From: RYN-428 sp035551995
GTDB lineage: Bacteria; Planctomycetota; Phycisphaerae; Tepidisphaerales; Tepidisphaeraceae
DNA: 54,856 bases
NCBI GenBank assembly: GCA_035551995.1
Contig: DASZME010000085.1
Coordinates: forward strand, 1-54,856
Direction: 5' to 3'
Shown: positions 1 to 9,833 of the stretch, in pieces
How the letters are laid out: every line of letters begins with the position of its first letter
Position numbering within the stretch: position 1 is the stretch's first letter
Position numbers and translations under genes: made by a program
Notes under the pieces: model-generated
What the model was told of the DNA's origin: nothing
Databases searched by the model: none
What the model saw: the letters and a program-made list of their open reading frames with translations, nothing else

Positions 1-186
1 GGAGTATCTGACATCGCTCAAAAATTGAAGGGACACGCCCGATTCATGTAGAGGGTGGCCGTACTCGCCTACCATTTTTCGTGTGTCGTAGCCCCCGACA
101 ACACCAGAGGCGCCGAAGCGGTAGAATCCGCAGATTCGCCCCGGAATGTCCGAGGCTTCACGACCTAGCGGATTCGGAGGATTTTC
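1..186. other. Leader region with no supported gene
   Basis: I see no convincing coding frame here. A reading frame that opens at 81 overlaps the following gene in another frame, is Arg-rich and looks like a shadow of it. The last bases (176-180, GGAGG) are the ribosome binding site of the DUF1080 gene at 187. Confidence 0.5.
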
Positions 187-960
187 ATGTTGAAACGCGT
201 TGCATTTCTGAGCGCCGCCGTGGCGGCAATTGGGTTCGGATCTTACTTCGCCCGAGCCGAGGACAAGCCCGCCGCCAGCCCCGGCGCCAGCGCCAGCGCC
301 GAAGCGCCCAAACCGGATGCCGAAGGATTCATCGAAATGTTCAATGGCAAAGACCTCACCGGCTGGTCCGGCTACGAAAATTACTGGTCCGCCAAAGATG
401 GCATGATCGTCGGCTCCGAGCAGAAAGACCATAGCAAACAAACATTCCTCGTCTACACTGCCATCCCGCAAGTCAGCGACTTCGTGATGACCTACAAGTA
501 CAAGTTCGCCACCCCCGACGGCAATTCCGGCGTGCAATTCCGCTCGAAAGTGATCGATCCCAAAACCTCCCGCGTGGGCGGCTATCAAGCCGACTGCGAC
601 GCCAAGGGCGGCTACGACGGATCGATTTATGACGAGGCCGGCATCGCCGGCGGGCGCGGAACCATGAGCCCCCGCGGCGAAAAAGTCACCTGGGACGCCG
701 AGAATAAGAAGACTTCGGAAAAGCTTCCCGACGATAACGCCACCCTGAAAAAGTTCATTAATGTCGGCGGCTGGAACGACGTGATTCTTTCCGTCGACGG
801 CAACCATGTCACCTACACCATCAACGGTCACGTCATGACCGATCTGACCGACGACAGCCCCAAAGCCGTGCATGAAGGCGTAATCGCGCTGCAGATTCAC
901 GCGGGGTTCACGATGGACATCGAGTTCAAGGACATGAAGATCAAGCTGCTGAAGAAGTGA
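187..960 (+). CDS. Secreted DUF1080 (3-keto-disaccharide hydrolase-like) protein
   Basis: Predicted exported protein of 257 residues. The N-terminus (MLKRVAFLSAAVAAIGFGSY) is a signal peptide, followed by an Ala/Ser/Pro-rich linker to about residue 45. The DUF1080 fold then starts with the family-typical FIEMFNGKDLTGWSG and includes the GNSGVQFRS segment and a closing beta-rich stretch to the end. Members are lectin-like jelly-roll proteins, abundant in planctomycetes, and some hydrolyse 3-keto-disaccharides; the substrate here is unknown. The start is supported by GGAGG seven bases upstream. It is monocistronic and followed by a strong hairpin terminator. Family assignment is firm, enzymatic role inferred. 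Confidence 0.9.
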   Translation: MLKRVAFLSAAVAAIGFGSYFARAEDKPAASPGASASAEAPKPDAEGFIEMFNGKDLTGWSGYENYWSAKDGMIVGSEQKDHSKQTFLVYTAIPQVSDFVMTYKYKFATPDGNSGVQFRSKVIDPKTSRVGGYQADCDAKGGYDGSIYDEAGIAGGRGTMSPRGEKVTWDAENKKTSEKLPDDNATLKKFINVGGWNDVILSVDGNHVTYTINGHVMTDLTDDSPKAVHEGVIALQIHAGFTMDIEFKDMKIKLLKK

Positions 961-990
961 TCCGCCGATGAAATTCGGATCCTCGCAAAA

Positions 991-1024
991 GATGCCCCGC
1001 GGCGCGAAGCGTGCCGCGGGCATC
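991..1024 (+). terminator. Hairpin terminator after the DUF1080 gene
   Basis: GATGCCCCGCGGC (991-1003) pairs with GCCGCGGGCATC (1013-1024), with one bulged C and a 9-base loop, and is followed by TTATTT. It lies 30 bases after the stop codon at 960, so it probably ends the DUF1080 transcript and may also serve the convergent MFS gene. Confidence 0.7.
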
Positions 1025-1031
1025 TTATTTA

Positions 1032-1100
1032 GAACATTATTCATTTGGTGAAGCGACCTTCGTGTCGCAAAACAGGCCCCGCAAGCGCGACCGCTCAACG
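1032..1100 (+). repeat. 69-bp dispersed intergenic repeat, copy 1 (diverged)
   Basis: This stretch aligns over its full 69 bases with 20270-20338 and 47511-47579. All begin GA(A/G)CATT and end with a GC-rich palindrome followed by CGCT(A/C)AACG. This copy is the most diverged; its terminal stem is broken (GCCCCGCAAGCGCGACC). It sits between two convergent genes. Confidence 0.6.
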
Positions 1101-1154
1101 CAGGAACCCTTCGGCAACCCAAAAAACGCTCTAATGGCGGGGGTCATCGCGATG

Positions 1155-2759
1155 TCATTCGCCGGCGGGGCCGGGAACGCCGCCGGTGTATTCGCCGTCG
1201 ACGGCGGCATGACCCGTAAGCACCTGCGCTTCATAGCCGCCCTGGCTCTTGAAGTAGAAGATCAAGATCAGGTAGCACGCCAGCATAATGCCGGGGAAGA
1301 TCGCGACGGTGGCCAGCGCGCCCTTCTTTGCGTCGTCGCCGATCGAGGTGATTTTGGCTTGCTCGTCGGTCGGGAGGGCCTTCACTTTGTCCTCATCGAC
1401 CGCTTTGTATTCGCCGAACACCCATTTCTTATCGCTCACGGTCGAGTTGTACGCGGCGGGATCCTGGCGATGAAGTTGCTTGCTGATCGAAGAATCCTGA
1501 ATGTAACCGAGGAAAACTGCGCCGACGACGCCGACGCCCAGCATGCCCACGCCTCCGGTGGCGTTTAACGTCAGCGCGCCGCCTTTGGGCGACTGCTCCG
1601 CCACGACGCCCAGCATGGTGGGCCAGAAGAACGTTTTGCCCAAACCGTAAACCGTTGCCGCCGCCAGGATCGCGATCGCGCCGTTGGCGTGAGACAACAA
1701 AACCAATCCGATCGCCGCGATGACGGTGGCGGTCGCCAAAAGCCCCAACGGCGAAATTCGATGAACGATCGAGCCGGCGCTAAAGCGGAGAACCATCATG
1801 ATAAACGAGGTGTAAATGAGCACCATGATGCCCGGCAATCCGATCTTCTCCATCGACGGCGTCATCAGCGAAGTGATCCAACTATCCGTTCCAAGTTCCG
1901 TCGTCGCCAGCGGGAGCATAATGAGCAGCATGAAGATAAACAGCGGCCGGCCCGGCGCAAAGCCGACATAGGCGCCGAACCCGACCGTCACGACCACGAC
2001 CAGCGCCCCGGACAAGTAGGGACTCCAACTGAAATCGCGGCCGATCTCGGCGAAGATAAGGAAGCTCACGATCAATGCGCCGAGGAAACCGAACTCCTTC
2101 AGCATCTCGCGGTAAGGCACTCCGGCGGCCACGCGTTCGCTGATTGGGAATTTGGCGGTCAGCATCATGATGCCGTACGCGATTGTCGGAATGAGCAGCA
2201 GCCCGATTTTATATCTCCAATCCATCGTTCCCATCGCCCAGGCGAGCAATCCGCCGATGACCAGTCCGCCGGGCCAGCCGGCATGAAGCATGTTGAGCCA
2301 CTTGGTTTTTTGCTTGCTGAAGATCGTCGCGACGACCGGGTTGACCACCGCCTCGACGGTTCCATTCGCCAGGGCGGCGACCAGGTTCCCGATGTACAGA
2401 CTCCAATAGGGGCTGAAATGTTTTGGCGCGAAAATGGTAATCAGCGCCGACGCGACGTGGCAAACAAAGGCGAACGCCATCGCCGTTCCGTAGCCGATGC
2501 GGTCGATCACCAGGCTAAAAAGGATAATGCTGATCGCGAACGGCCACAGGCCCACGCCGAAAATTTCGCCCATCTGCGTTTTCGTCAGATTAAATTGCAA
2601 CGCCCAGGTGTCCATGACCTGCGCGCGGACGACAAAGCAAAAGGCGGTGGCGATCATCGCCGCCCAGCACGCCCAGAACATCCACTTTTGAGACGCCGTC
2701 GTTCCACCGCCGGATTCGGACATGTGGAGTGCGCCCGCACGTTGCGTAACATCGGTCAT
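1155..2759 (-). CDS. Major facilitator superfamily transporter
   Basis: Integral inner-membrane permease of about 534 residues with roughly a dozen hydrophobic helices, beginning with WMFWACWAAMIATAFCFVVR. It is longer than a minimal MFS protein (about 400-450 residues) because a charged insertion of about 65 residues (QDSSISKQLHR... to ...SIGDDAKKGA) sits before the last helix. The start at 2759 (MTDVTQRAG) is preferred to an upstream ATG because GAGGAG lies just before it. The substrate cannot be read from sequence; planctomycete relatives are often annotated as sugar or oligosaccharide transporters. It converges on the DUF1080 gene, but no functional link is shown. Confidence 0.85.
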   Translation of the reverse strand: MTDVTQRAGALHMSESGGGTTASQKWMFWACWAAMIATAFCFVVRAQVMDTWALQFNLTKTQMGEIFGVGLWPFAISIILFSLVIDRIGYGTAMAFAFVCHVASALITIFAPKHFSPYWSLYIGNLVAALANGTVEAVVNPVVATIFSKQKTKWLNMLHAGWPGGLVIGGLLAWAMGTMDWRYKIGLLLIPTIAYGIMMLTAKFPISERVAAGVPYREMLKEFGFLGALIVSFLIFAEIGRDFSWSPYLSGALVVVVTVGFGAYVGFAPGRPLFIFMLLIMLPLATTELGTDSWITSLMTPSMEKIGLPGIMVLIYTSFIMMVLRFSAGSIVHRISPLGLLATATVIAAIGLVLLSHANGAIAILAAATVYGLGKTFFWPTMLGVVAEQSPKGGALTLNATGGVGMLGVGVVGAVFLGYIQDSSISKQLHRQDPAAYNSTVSDKKWVFGEYKAVDEDKVKALPTDEQAKITSIGDDAKKGALATVAIFPGIMLACYLILIFYFKSQGGYEAQVLTGHAAVDGEYTGGVPGPAGE

Positions 2760-2969
2760 GGAAGGCTCCTCAGCCAAGAACAAAGAATCGGTTAAGAATG
2801 GACTTTGACGAACTGAGCATCATGCTCGCTGGACGAGGAAATTTCAAACACGCACGATTAAATTGGCGCGGATTTCGGAATTTCCCTAAAATCCGATGCC
2901 CGACACGCTGGATGAAGGACGTGCTTTGCGATTTCAAGTTTCGGATTTCAATGTCGATCTCGGCTGATC

Positions 2970-4523
<1,554 letters not shown>

Positions 4524-4555
4524 GGGAAAGGAATACAAGATCGGGGGTGGGCGTG

Positions 4556-4761
4556 TCAATAGCCGCACGCGGCCGCACGCGACACCTGCGACAAATACAA
4601 ATCGCCCATTCGCCGCAATTCGTCGTTAAGTCCAGCGTTGCCCGATGCTTTGCCGATAGTAACGGATGGGACACCTCTTGCGGTTTTAACTCCGCTCGAT
4701 ATTCCGTCGCCCATTCCGCCACCATCGCCAGCGTGGACTTTTCCTTTTTTGGGGCCGTCAT
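4556..4761 (-). pseudogene. Small frameshifted ORF upstream of guaB
   Basis: Two reading frames carry a coding-like pattern (G/C third positions) in succession. From ATG at 4761 the frame reads MTAPKKEKSTLAMVAEWATE and continues for about 45 codons. Its pattern then degenerates, while the neighbouring frame reads LNDELRRMGDLYLSQVSRAA to a TGA at 4556. A single-base loss near 4630 would join them into about 68 residues. An uninterrupted alternative of 52 codons starts at ATG 4714 in the second frame. It lies 32 bases upstream of guaB on the same strand. No family is recognised. It could be a decayed mini-gene, a sequencing error or chance. Confidence 0.3.
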
Positions 4762-5131
4762 CAGGCGCCGTTGACGGCTTAATCGGAATGTTCTCGCCAA
4801 CAATTCGCTGCTATACTCGATCCTTGGAGCATACCAATAAAGCCGGCGCTTCAGAAAGTCATCGACGAGAGAGTGAAGAATAGACGTTGCGATTCACTGC
4901 ACATCCCGTTCAACTTGAGAAAAGGGGACAACAACGAAGAACAATGCGTTACGGTGAATTTGGAGCCGGAGAAACTTGAGCGTCTTTTTACAGAAGGTGA
5001 GGCCGATATCGATCATGAACTTGGTCGATTCAAGAAGGGACTCGCGCCATCTCCCATGCCACTTTCGATGAATCGTAAACCTTGCCAGTTTCCTCTCGCC
5101 GCCGTGACGAGCGATGCCGCTACCGAGTGTC
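4762..5131. other. Intergenic stretch without a supported gene
   Basis: An open frame of 108 codons from 4873 on the plus strand contains a plausible helical piece (NLEPEKLERLFTEGEADIDH) but has mixed third-position composition, no recognised family, and runs into the 3' end of the convergent cyclase gene. I see no repeat, RNA gene or clear terminator here. Confidence 0.4.
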
Positions 5132-6493
5132 TCACGGCGCCTTCTGCTCCCGCCCTTCGACCAGATAGATCGAATTCTTCCCCGCCTTCTTCGCCTTGAA
5201 CATCAGATAATCGTCGGCGGCCTTTATCAGTCCCGGCACATCCTGGGCATCGTACGGATAAACGGCCAATCCGCCGCTGACACTGAGCCGGCCGCGGCCG
5301 CTGGCGCCGAGGCCGCTGAAATCGCTGCTGGCGGCAAGTCGCCGGAAACGCTCGAAAATCTGCACCGGCGTTTGCGGAGGACGAGAGGGACCGATCGGCT
5401 TCTTGCTCGGGTCCAGCGGATGCCGGGGGCCTTCCTTGTCCCAAAAAACGACCGCGAACTCGTCCCCGCCGATGCGGGCGACCAGGTCGTGCTCGCGGCA
5501 GCATCGGCGGATCAGCTGCGCCGTCTGCTTGAGGATGTCATCGCCGACGCCATGACCAAATTGATCGTTGTATTTCTTGAAGTCGTCGATATCGAACAGC
5601 AGCAGCGTGACGGGAAATCGCATCGCCTTGGCGCGCTCGACGATGCGGGTCAGGAAATGGCGGAAATAGCGGGCGTTGTACAAGCCGGTGAGATCGTCGG
5701 CGATCGCGAGCTTTTGCAGGCGGTTGTGCCGATCCTGAAGAGCGATCACGTTTCCGAACAGATGGGAAACGTGCGAGAGGATATGGCGCAGCGCGGGGTC
5801 TTCCTCGGGCACGCTGGTGAGAAGATGCAGGGCGCCGGCGTCTTCGCTGCCGGCGCGAACGCCTAACGAGAATGCAGTTCGCCCGGCGGGCACTTCCATC
5901 GGCGCGGCGCTTCGTGGCGTAAATCGCAACTCCAGCGACGGGGCGACACGCGAATTGATCGACTTCAACGCCGCCGTCGGCGCGTCGTTGGGGCTCTGCA
6001 GCATCGCTTCCAGAAAGATGTCGGCCAGCGGAAGATCGGCCAAGATGCTCAAAGAAGATGCCGGCGCCTCGACGATCCTGACCTCCTGTTGCGGCGCCGA
6101 TTCGGCGCGATCGCCGGGAACGAGCCGCATCGGCGAATTGTCGAAAATATGAGCCAGCTCGGCGGGATTGGGCGGCGAGATGATGTAGTCGTCGCAGCCG
6201 AATTGCAGCATCTTGCGAGAAAGAATTTCCAGCGTGGGATGCCCGAAGAGAACCAGCCGGCTGTTGTGCGACAGTTCGCGCAGCGCGCGGACGGCTGGCT
6301 CGGGTCGGCGTTCGATCGGTTCGGCGGCGGCGAGGACCGCGGTGTAGGAGTTGGCGGACAATTCGCCGATGCCGTCGAAGACGGTGGCGACGCTGGTGAC
6401 CTGGGCGCCGGGGATGGCTTGCGCGAGCGCGGACTGGAATTGCCGATTGGAGTCGCCGATGAGCAGCACGCGTTCGGGAGCCATGCGAACCAT
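5132..6493 (-). CDS. Diguanylate cyclase with degenerate receiver-like N-terminus (GGDEF)
   Basis: Predicted cytosolic enzyme that makes cyclic di-GMP from two GTP. Residues 5-110 resemble a CheY-like receiver (VLLIGDS..., ...GCDDYIISPPNP), but the segment that should hold the phospho-acceptor Asp reads YTAVLAAAEP. A linker and GAF-like middle region (about 140-260) precede the GGDEF domain (262-430). The active-site GGDEF is intact at 342-346, and an allosteric inhibition site RxxD (REHD, 333-336) sits exactly five residues before it. The start ATG overlaps the upstream gene's stop (TGATG), with GGGAGGA as ribosome site, so the two are translationally coupled. Confidence 0.92.
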   Translation of the reverse strand: MVRMAPERVLLIGDSNRQFQSALAQAIPGAQVTSVATVFDGIGELSANSYTAVLAAAEPIERRPEPAVRALRELSHNSRLVLFGHPTLEILSRKMLQFGCDDYIISPPNPAELAHIFDNSPMRLVPGDRAESAPQQEVRIVEAPASSLSILADLPLADIFLEAMLQSPNDAPTAALKSINSRVAPSLELRFTPRSAAPMEVPAGRTAFSLGVRAGSEDAGALHLLTSVPEEDPALRHILSHVSHLFGNVIALQDRHNRLQKLAIADDLTGLYNARYFRHFLTRIVERAKAMRFPVTLLLFDIDDFKKYNDQFGHGVGDDILKQTAQLIRRCCREHDLVARIGGDEFAVVFWDKEGPRHPLDPSKKPIGPSRPPQTPVQIFERFRRLAASSDFSGLGASGRGRLSVSGGLAVYPYDAQDVPGLIKAADDYLMFKAKKAGKNSIYLVEGREQKAP

Positions 6494-7113
6494 CAGGGGT
6501 ATCCTCCCGTGGCCCGGCTCGCCGTCGCGGGTTGCTCTTGCAGGAGGGCCCGCAATTCCTCCGCCGTCAAAACAGGTTCACCGTCGGCGAGCTCGTCGCT
6601 GAAAATATCCGGCCCGCGCTCGGCGTCGGCGGAGGGACGCCCAAAGCCGTTGATGCGATCCGGTTCGTCGCCGTCGTCGCTCATGCGCGAGGTTGAATCC
6701 GCCGACGCGGCGGCGTCGGTGGCGGCGGGGGGCAAGGCGATCCGATGCATTCCGTCCTCGGAAAGCAGCCCGTCGGCCCCCAGACGGATCGCCTCGGCCA
6801 TCGCCGAATGCCGGCCATCGGTCTGCGTCAGCCAGACATCCAGATGCGGGAACCGGCGGCGAATGGCGGGAATGATTAAAAGCTCTTCGCGATAGATGCT
6901 GGCCAGGCTGAGAATGACGGTATTGAACGCCGTCGGCCGCTGGCACAGTTCGAGGAACGCCGAATAGGGATCGTCGGCTTCGTCGCAGCCGTAGCCAAGA
7001 TCGCTGAGAATGGCCAGAGGCTCGTTCCGGCTCGCCGGATTTCCGACAAGCAAGGCAAAGCCCGAAGGCCGTGTAACTGGTAGGCTTACCGCGGACATCC
7101 CGCTCCGATCCAT
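6493..7113 (-). CDS. Degenerate receiver-domain protein, partner of the GGDEF gene
   Basis: A 206-residue protein. Residues 17-130 look like a response-regulator receiver (FALLVGNPASRNEPLAILSD, a central AFNTVILSLAS strand, RLGADGLLSED near the end). The phosphorylatable Asp expected after the third strand is replaced by Ser/Leu, so it probably acts as a pseudo-receiver. The C-terminal 70 residues are acidic, low in complexity and likely disordered, ending with a short amphipathic helix (LTAEELRALLQEQ). The start at 7113 has GAGGGG upstream; the longer upstream frame is Arg-rich and unlikely. One base overlap with the cyclase gene implies a shared transcript and probably a shared signalling role. 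Confidence 0.75.
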   Translation of the reverse strand: MDRSGMSAVSLPVTRPSGFALLVGNPASRNEPLAILSDLGYGCDEADDPYSAFLELCQRPTAFNTVILSLASIYREELLIIPAIRRRFPHLDVWLTQTDGRHSAMAEAIRLGADGLLSEDGMHRIALPPAATDAAASADSTSRMSDDGDEPDRINGFGRPSADAERGPDIFSDELADGEPVLTAEELRALLQEQPATASRATGGYP

Positions 7114-7310
7114 AAGATTTCCCCTCAGAGATAATGTATCATAACTGAACGGATCGGAAATTCGAAATCCCGAGAAAATCCGAAAACATCGTGATGAGTG
7201 CCGACGGAAAGGGCGACAGGCGAGCATACGTCCGCGCTCCCCCGTCGCGTTTCGGTTGTCGCACGTTCGCCGCATCCGACCTTTTGGTTTGCGCGGCCTT
7301 GGCCGCTTTC

Positions 7311-7339
7311 TTGACAGTTGAGATGAGCGGCCATATTGT
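7311..7339 (+). promoter_or_regulatory. Sigma70-like promoter for GAPDH
   Basis: TTGACA at 7311-7316 and TATTGT at 7334-7339 are separated by exactly 17 bases. Transcription from here would give a leader of about 185 bases before the GAPDH start at 7531. Confidence 0.55.
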
Positions 7340-7414
7340 CCCGAATCTTCGCTGGAGCCGGAAAATGAACTTTCTGGCTCGGCAATGGGAAGCCGCAAAT
7401 TGAAGCAATGTCCG

Positions 7415-7457
7415 CGGTGACCGCAATAATTCGGTCACCGGTCATTCGGATTTTTTT
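7415..7457 (+). promoter_or_regulatory. Attenuator-like hairpin in the gap leader
   Basis: CGGTGACCG (7415-7423) and CGGTCACCG (7432-7440) form a perfect 9-bp stem with an 8-base loop. A run of seven T begins at 7451. It lies inside the presumed leader of the GAPDH mRNA, about 75 bases before the start codon. Confidence 0.4.
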
Positions 7458-7530
7458 CGGATTTCGAATTTTCGCACGGAGTGCCGGCGGTTTCCCGTTC
7501 ATTTTTTCTTTTACTCACGGAGTAGTGGCA

Positions 7531-8559
7531 ATGGCCCTCAAGGTAGCAATTAACGGTTTTGGGCGTATCGGCCGACTGGTCTTCCGCGCGGCGCTCGAAA
7601 ATAGCAATATCGAATTTGTCGGCATCAACGATCTGGTGACGCCCGATTACCTGGCGTACCTGCTCAAGCACGATTCAACCCACGGCCTCTTCAAAGGCAA
7701 GGTCGAGGCGAAGGCCGACGCGATCGTCGTCAACGGCAAAACCGTGCCCTGCGTCTCGGTGAAGAATCCCGCTGACCTGCCCTGGGGCAAAAACGGCGCT
7801 GATTATGTCGTCGAATCGACCGGCTTATTCACAGACTACGCCGGCGCCGAGAACCACCTGAAAGCCGGCGCGAAGCGCGTGGTCATTTCCGCCCCGACCA
7901 AAGATCCCGAGCGCGTTCCGACCCTGCTGATGGGCGTGAACGAAAAGAAGTTTGACCCGGCAAAAGACAAGGTCGTTTCCAACGCCTCCTGTACGACCAA
8001 CTGCCTGGCGCCGATTGCGAAGGTGATCAACGACAACTTCGGGCTTGCCGAGGGGCTGATGACGACGATTCACGCCGCCACGGCGACGCAGTTGACCGTC
8101 GATGGCCCCAGCAAAGGGGGCAAAGACTGGCGCGGCGGTCGCGGCGCGTATCAGAACATCATCCCCAGCGGCACCGGGGCGGCTAAAGCCGTGGCGCTTG
8201 TGCTGCCGGAACTCAAGGGCAAACTGACCGGCATGGCGTTCCGCGTTCCGGTGGCGGACGTGTCGGCTGTCGATCTGACTTTTAAGACCGCCAAGACGAC
8301 CAGCTACAAGGAAATCTGCGCCGCGATGAAGGCCGCCAGCGAAGGGGAGTTGAAGGGCGTTCTGGGCTACACCGACGAGGAAGTGGTTTCGTCCGACTTC
8401 ATCCACGACTCCCGCAGCAGCATCTTCGACGCGGCGGCGGGCATCGAACTCAACGCCAACTTTTTCAAGGTGGTGTCGTGGTATGACAATGAATGGGGCT
8501 ATTCCTGCCGGGTCGTTGACCTGATGTTGACGATGGCCAAACGGGATGGGATCGCCTGA
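7531..8559 (+). CDS. gap: Glyceraldehyde-3-phosphate dehydrogenase, type I
   Basis: Glycolytic enzyme that oxidises glyceraldehyde 3-phosphate to 1,3-bisphosphoglycerate with NAD and phosphate. The 342-residue length is normal. The Rossmann nucleotide motif INGFGRIGRLVF begins at residue 7; the catalytic segment SNASCTTNCLAP holds the nucleophilic Cys at residue 154; the substrate loop and the C-terminal WYDNEWGYS signature are present. The start MALKVAING is chosen because an earlier in-frame ATG would add a non-homologous tail and GGAG lies 9-12 bases upstream. It stands alone, without pgk or tpi. Its leader carries a promoter and an attenuator-like hairpin. Confidence 0.97.
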   Translation: MALKVAINGFGRIGRLVFRAALENSNIEFVGINDLVTPDYLAYLLKHDSTHGLFKGKVEAKADAIVVNGKTVPCVSVKNPADLPWGKNGADYVVESTGLFTDYAGAENHLKAGAKRVVISAPTKDPERVPTLLMGVNEKKFDPAKDKVVSNASCTTNCLAPIAKVINDNFGLAEGLMTTIHAATATQLTVDGPSKGGKDWRGGRGAYQNIIPSGTGAAKAVALVLPELKGKLTGMAFRVPVADVSAVDLTFKTAKTTSYKEICAAMKAASEGELKGVLGYTDEEVVSSDFIHDSRSSIFDAAAGIELNANFFKVVSWYDNEWGYSCRVVDLMLTMAKRDGIA

Positions 8560-8678
8560 AGTCGCCATCGCTGCCCGAAGATGTCGTTTCCCGTCGAAGT
8601 TCTTCATCGGCGATTGGGCGGGTCGGCGCGTCTTGAGTTGCCGGCGAAAAATTCCTCGCATGACGCCCGGGCGCATTA

Positions 8679-8684
8679 TATCAT
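8679..8684 (+). promoter_or_regulatory. -10 element of a putative leaderless gene
   Basis: TATCAT ends six bases before the ATG at 8691, and no Shine-Dalgarno is present. Confidence 0.45.
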
Positions 8685-8690
8685 GCCTTC

Positions 8691-9083
8691 ATGACCGACC
8701 AGAACACACAGAACGTCGCAGCGATCCTCGATGCCGCGCCGCAAACGTATGAAAGCGCGGTGCGCGTGCTGGCGATCGCTCACGCATCGAGCGAAATTTC
8801 AGTGCGGATTTACTATGTCTCGGATCCCGACAAACGCGTCGTTCGCCTGATCGAGGTCAGTGAAGCTTTTCCCGAGGGAGCCGTCGAGAGGCCCGCGCCG
8901 GCGGGCGGCATCGAACGCGTGATTCCGATATTTCCGCTGGGACCCGCGAAAGATTTCCCTTTTCGCTCAGAAGTTGCCCAAATCACCGGTGGCGAGTGGG
9001 AACAACTTCGCCAAGGGAAGCTGAAACTCAACCGGGATTGGGGTGATTTGAAGAACGCGAAAAGGGTCGACGATGGCGAGTAA
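8691..9083 (+). CDS. Hypothetical protein, first gene of a bicistron
   Basis: A 130-residue soluble protein with no family I recognise. It has an N-terminal helix (NVAAILDAAPQTYESAVRVL) followed by alternating beta-rich segments (SVRIYYVSDPDKRVVRLIEV, IERVIPIFPLG) and a basic C-terminal tail. The sequence around its start has TATCAT six bases upstream, which suggests a leaderless mRNA. It overlaps the next gene by 11 bases, so the two are surely co-transcribed. Such overlap with a HEPN-like partner is the arrangement of some toxin-antitoxin pairs, but nothing in this protein proves an antitoxin role. Confidence 0.7.
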   Translation: MTDQNTQNVAAILDAAPQTYESAVRVLAIAHASSEISVRIYYVSDPDKRVVRLIEVSEAFPEGAVERPAPAGGIERVIPIFPLGPAKDFPFRSEVAQITGGEWEQLRQGKLKLNRDWGDLKNAKRVDDGE

Positions 9084-9621
9084 GGCCCGCGCCTACGTCG
9101 AACAAGCCCGCGCCGATTACGATGCTTATGTTGCGTCCGGTGAAGCGGTCGAATCGTCGCTGGGTGAACACCATCGCCTGCAGCTTCTTCAGATGGCCTT
9201 GGAAAAGCTCGCCAAGGCATTGCTCTATCATGCGGAGCCTAATGCCCGTTACCCACATCACGTTGTTGCTTCCGCCCTTAACCGCATCCGCTCCCATGCC
9301 GTCGCGGAAGCGGTCGGCGTGAAGCTGTCGCAATTTATCCGCATGCTGGAAGCTGCAATGCCTATTCTCGTTGAGATTGAGGCATCGAGCCCGTCGGTCG
9401 GCCTCGATGGCAGGGGCCTTACCCGCGAGGAGTCGGAGCGAACAGCCAACGTCGAGTATCCTTGGCAACTCGACGTGAACAACGCCACATCGTGGGTGGC
9501 CCCAGTTTCCCACGCATTCGGGATTGTATCGCGGCTTCGGTATGATTCCCGATCCTACGCAGCGGTTCGTCTGATCGACCGACTGATCGGTACCGCTGAC
9601 GCGGTGTTGCCGATTCCCTGA
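9073..9621 (+). CDS. HEPN-like helical protein
   Basis: A 182-residue, mostly helical protein. The first half has the layout of HEPN domains: a helix with Ala and Asp (RAYVEQARADYDAYV), a second helix ending EKLAKALLYH, then His-containing PHHVVASALNRI. Many HEPN proteins are RNases of toxin modules with a conserved R-x4-6-H motif; I do not find a clear copy of that motif, so activity is uncertain. The second half (from about residue 105) has no recognisable domain. It overlaps the upstream gene by 11 bases. The HEPN call is a pattern judgement. Confidence 0.5.
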   Translation: MASKARAYVEQARADYDAYVASGEAVESSLGEHHRLQLLQMALEKLAKALLYHAEPNARYPHHVVASALNRIRSHAVAEAVGVKLSQFIRMLEAAMPILVEIEASSPSVGLDGRGLTREESERTANVEYPWQLDVNNATSWVAPVSHAFGIVSRLRYDSRSYAAVRLIDRLIGTADAVLPIP

Positions 9622-9716
9622 CAATCTTCCGATTTTCCGGGTTACAACGATTCGGCTTTTCGCGGGTCCTGTAATACAATCCGGCGCCGCGCTTCCGAAA
9701 GAAACTCGCGTTGAGC

Positions 9717-9738
9717 GGATCGGCTGGCAAGCCGATCC
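9717..9738. other. Perfect intergenic hairpin
   Basis: GGATCGGCT (9717-9725) and AGCCGATCC (9730-9738) form a 9-bp stem with a GGCA loop. It has no T-tract. It could be a weak terminator of the HEPN-like gene or a regulatory site ahead of the pdh promoter. Confidence 0.4.
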
Positions 9739-9769
9739 ATCGTGGATGTTTGCGCCGACCCGGCAAGTG

Positions 9770-9798
9770 TTGAAGCATGAGACGAAAAACTCTACACT
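9770..9798 (+). promoter_or_regulatory. Sigma70-like promoter for the pdh genes
   Basis: TTGAAG (9770-9775) and TACACT (9793-9798) are spaced by 17 bases. Transcription would start near 9805, leaving a leader of about 30 bases with GGAG at 9823-9826 before the pdhA ATG at 9834. Confidence 0.5.
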
Positions 9799-9833
9799 CT
9801 TAACCTGCACGGGTCGATTCATGGAGCACTATC

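Larger units (their letters stand above)
7114..7530. other. Divergent promoter region with long gap leader
   Basis: These 417 bases separate the divergent receiver gene and the GAPDH gene. They contain a sigma70-like promoter pointing to GAPDH (7311-7339), a perfect hairpin with a downstream T-tract (7415-7457), and AT-rich GGATTTCGAATTT-type stretches near both ends. No credible protein is encoded. Confidence 0.6.
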
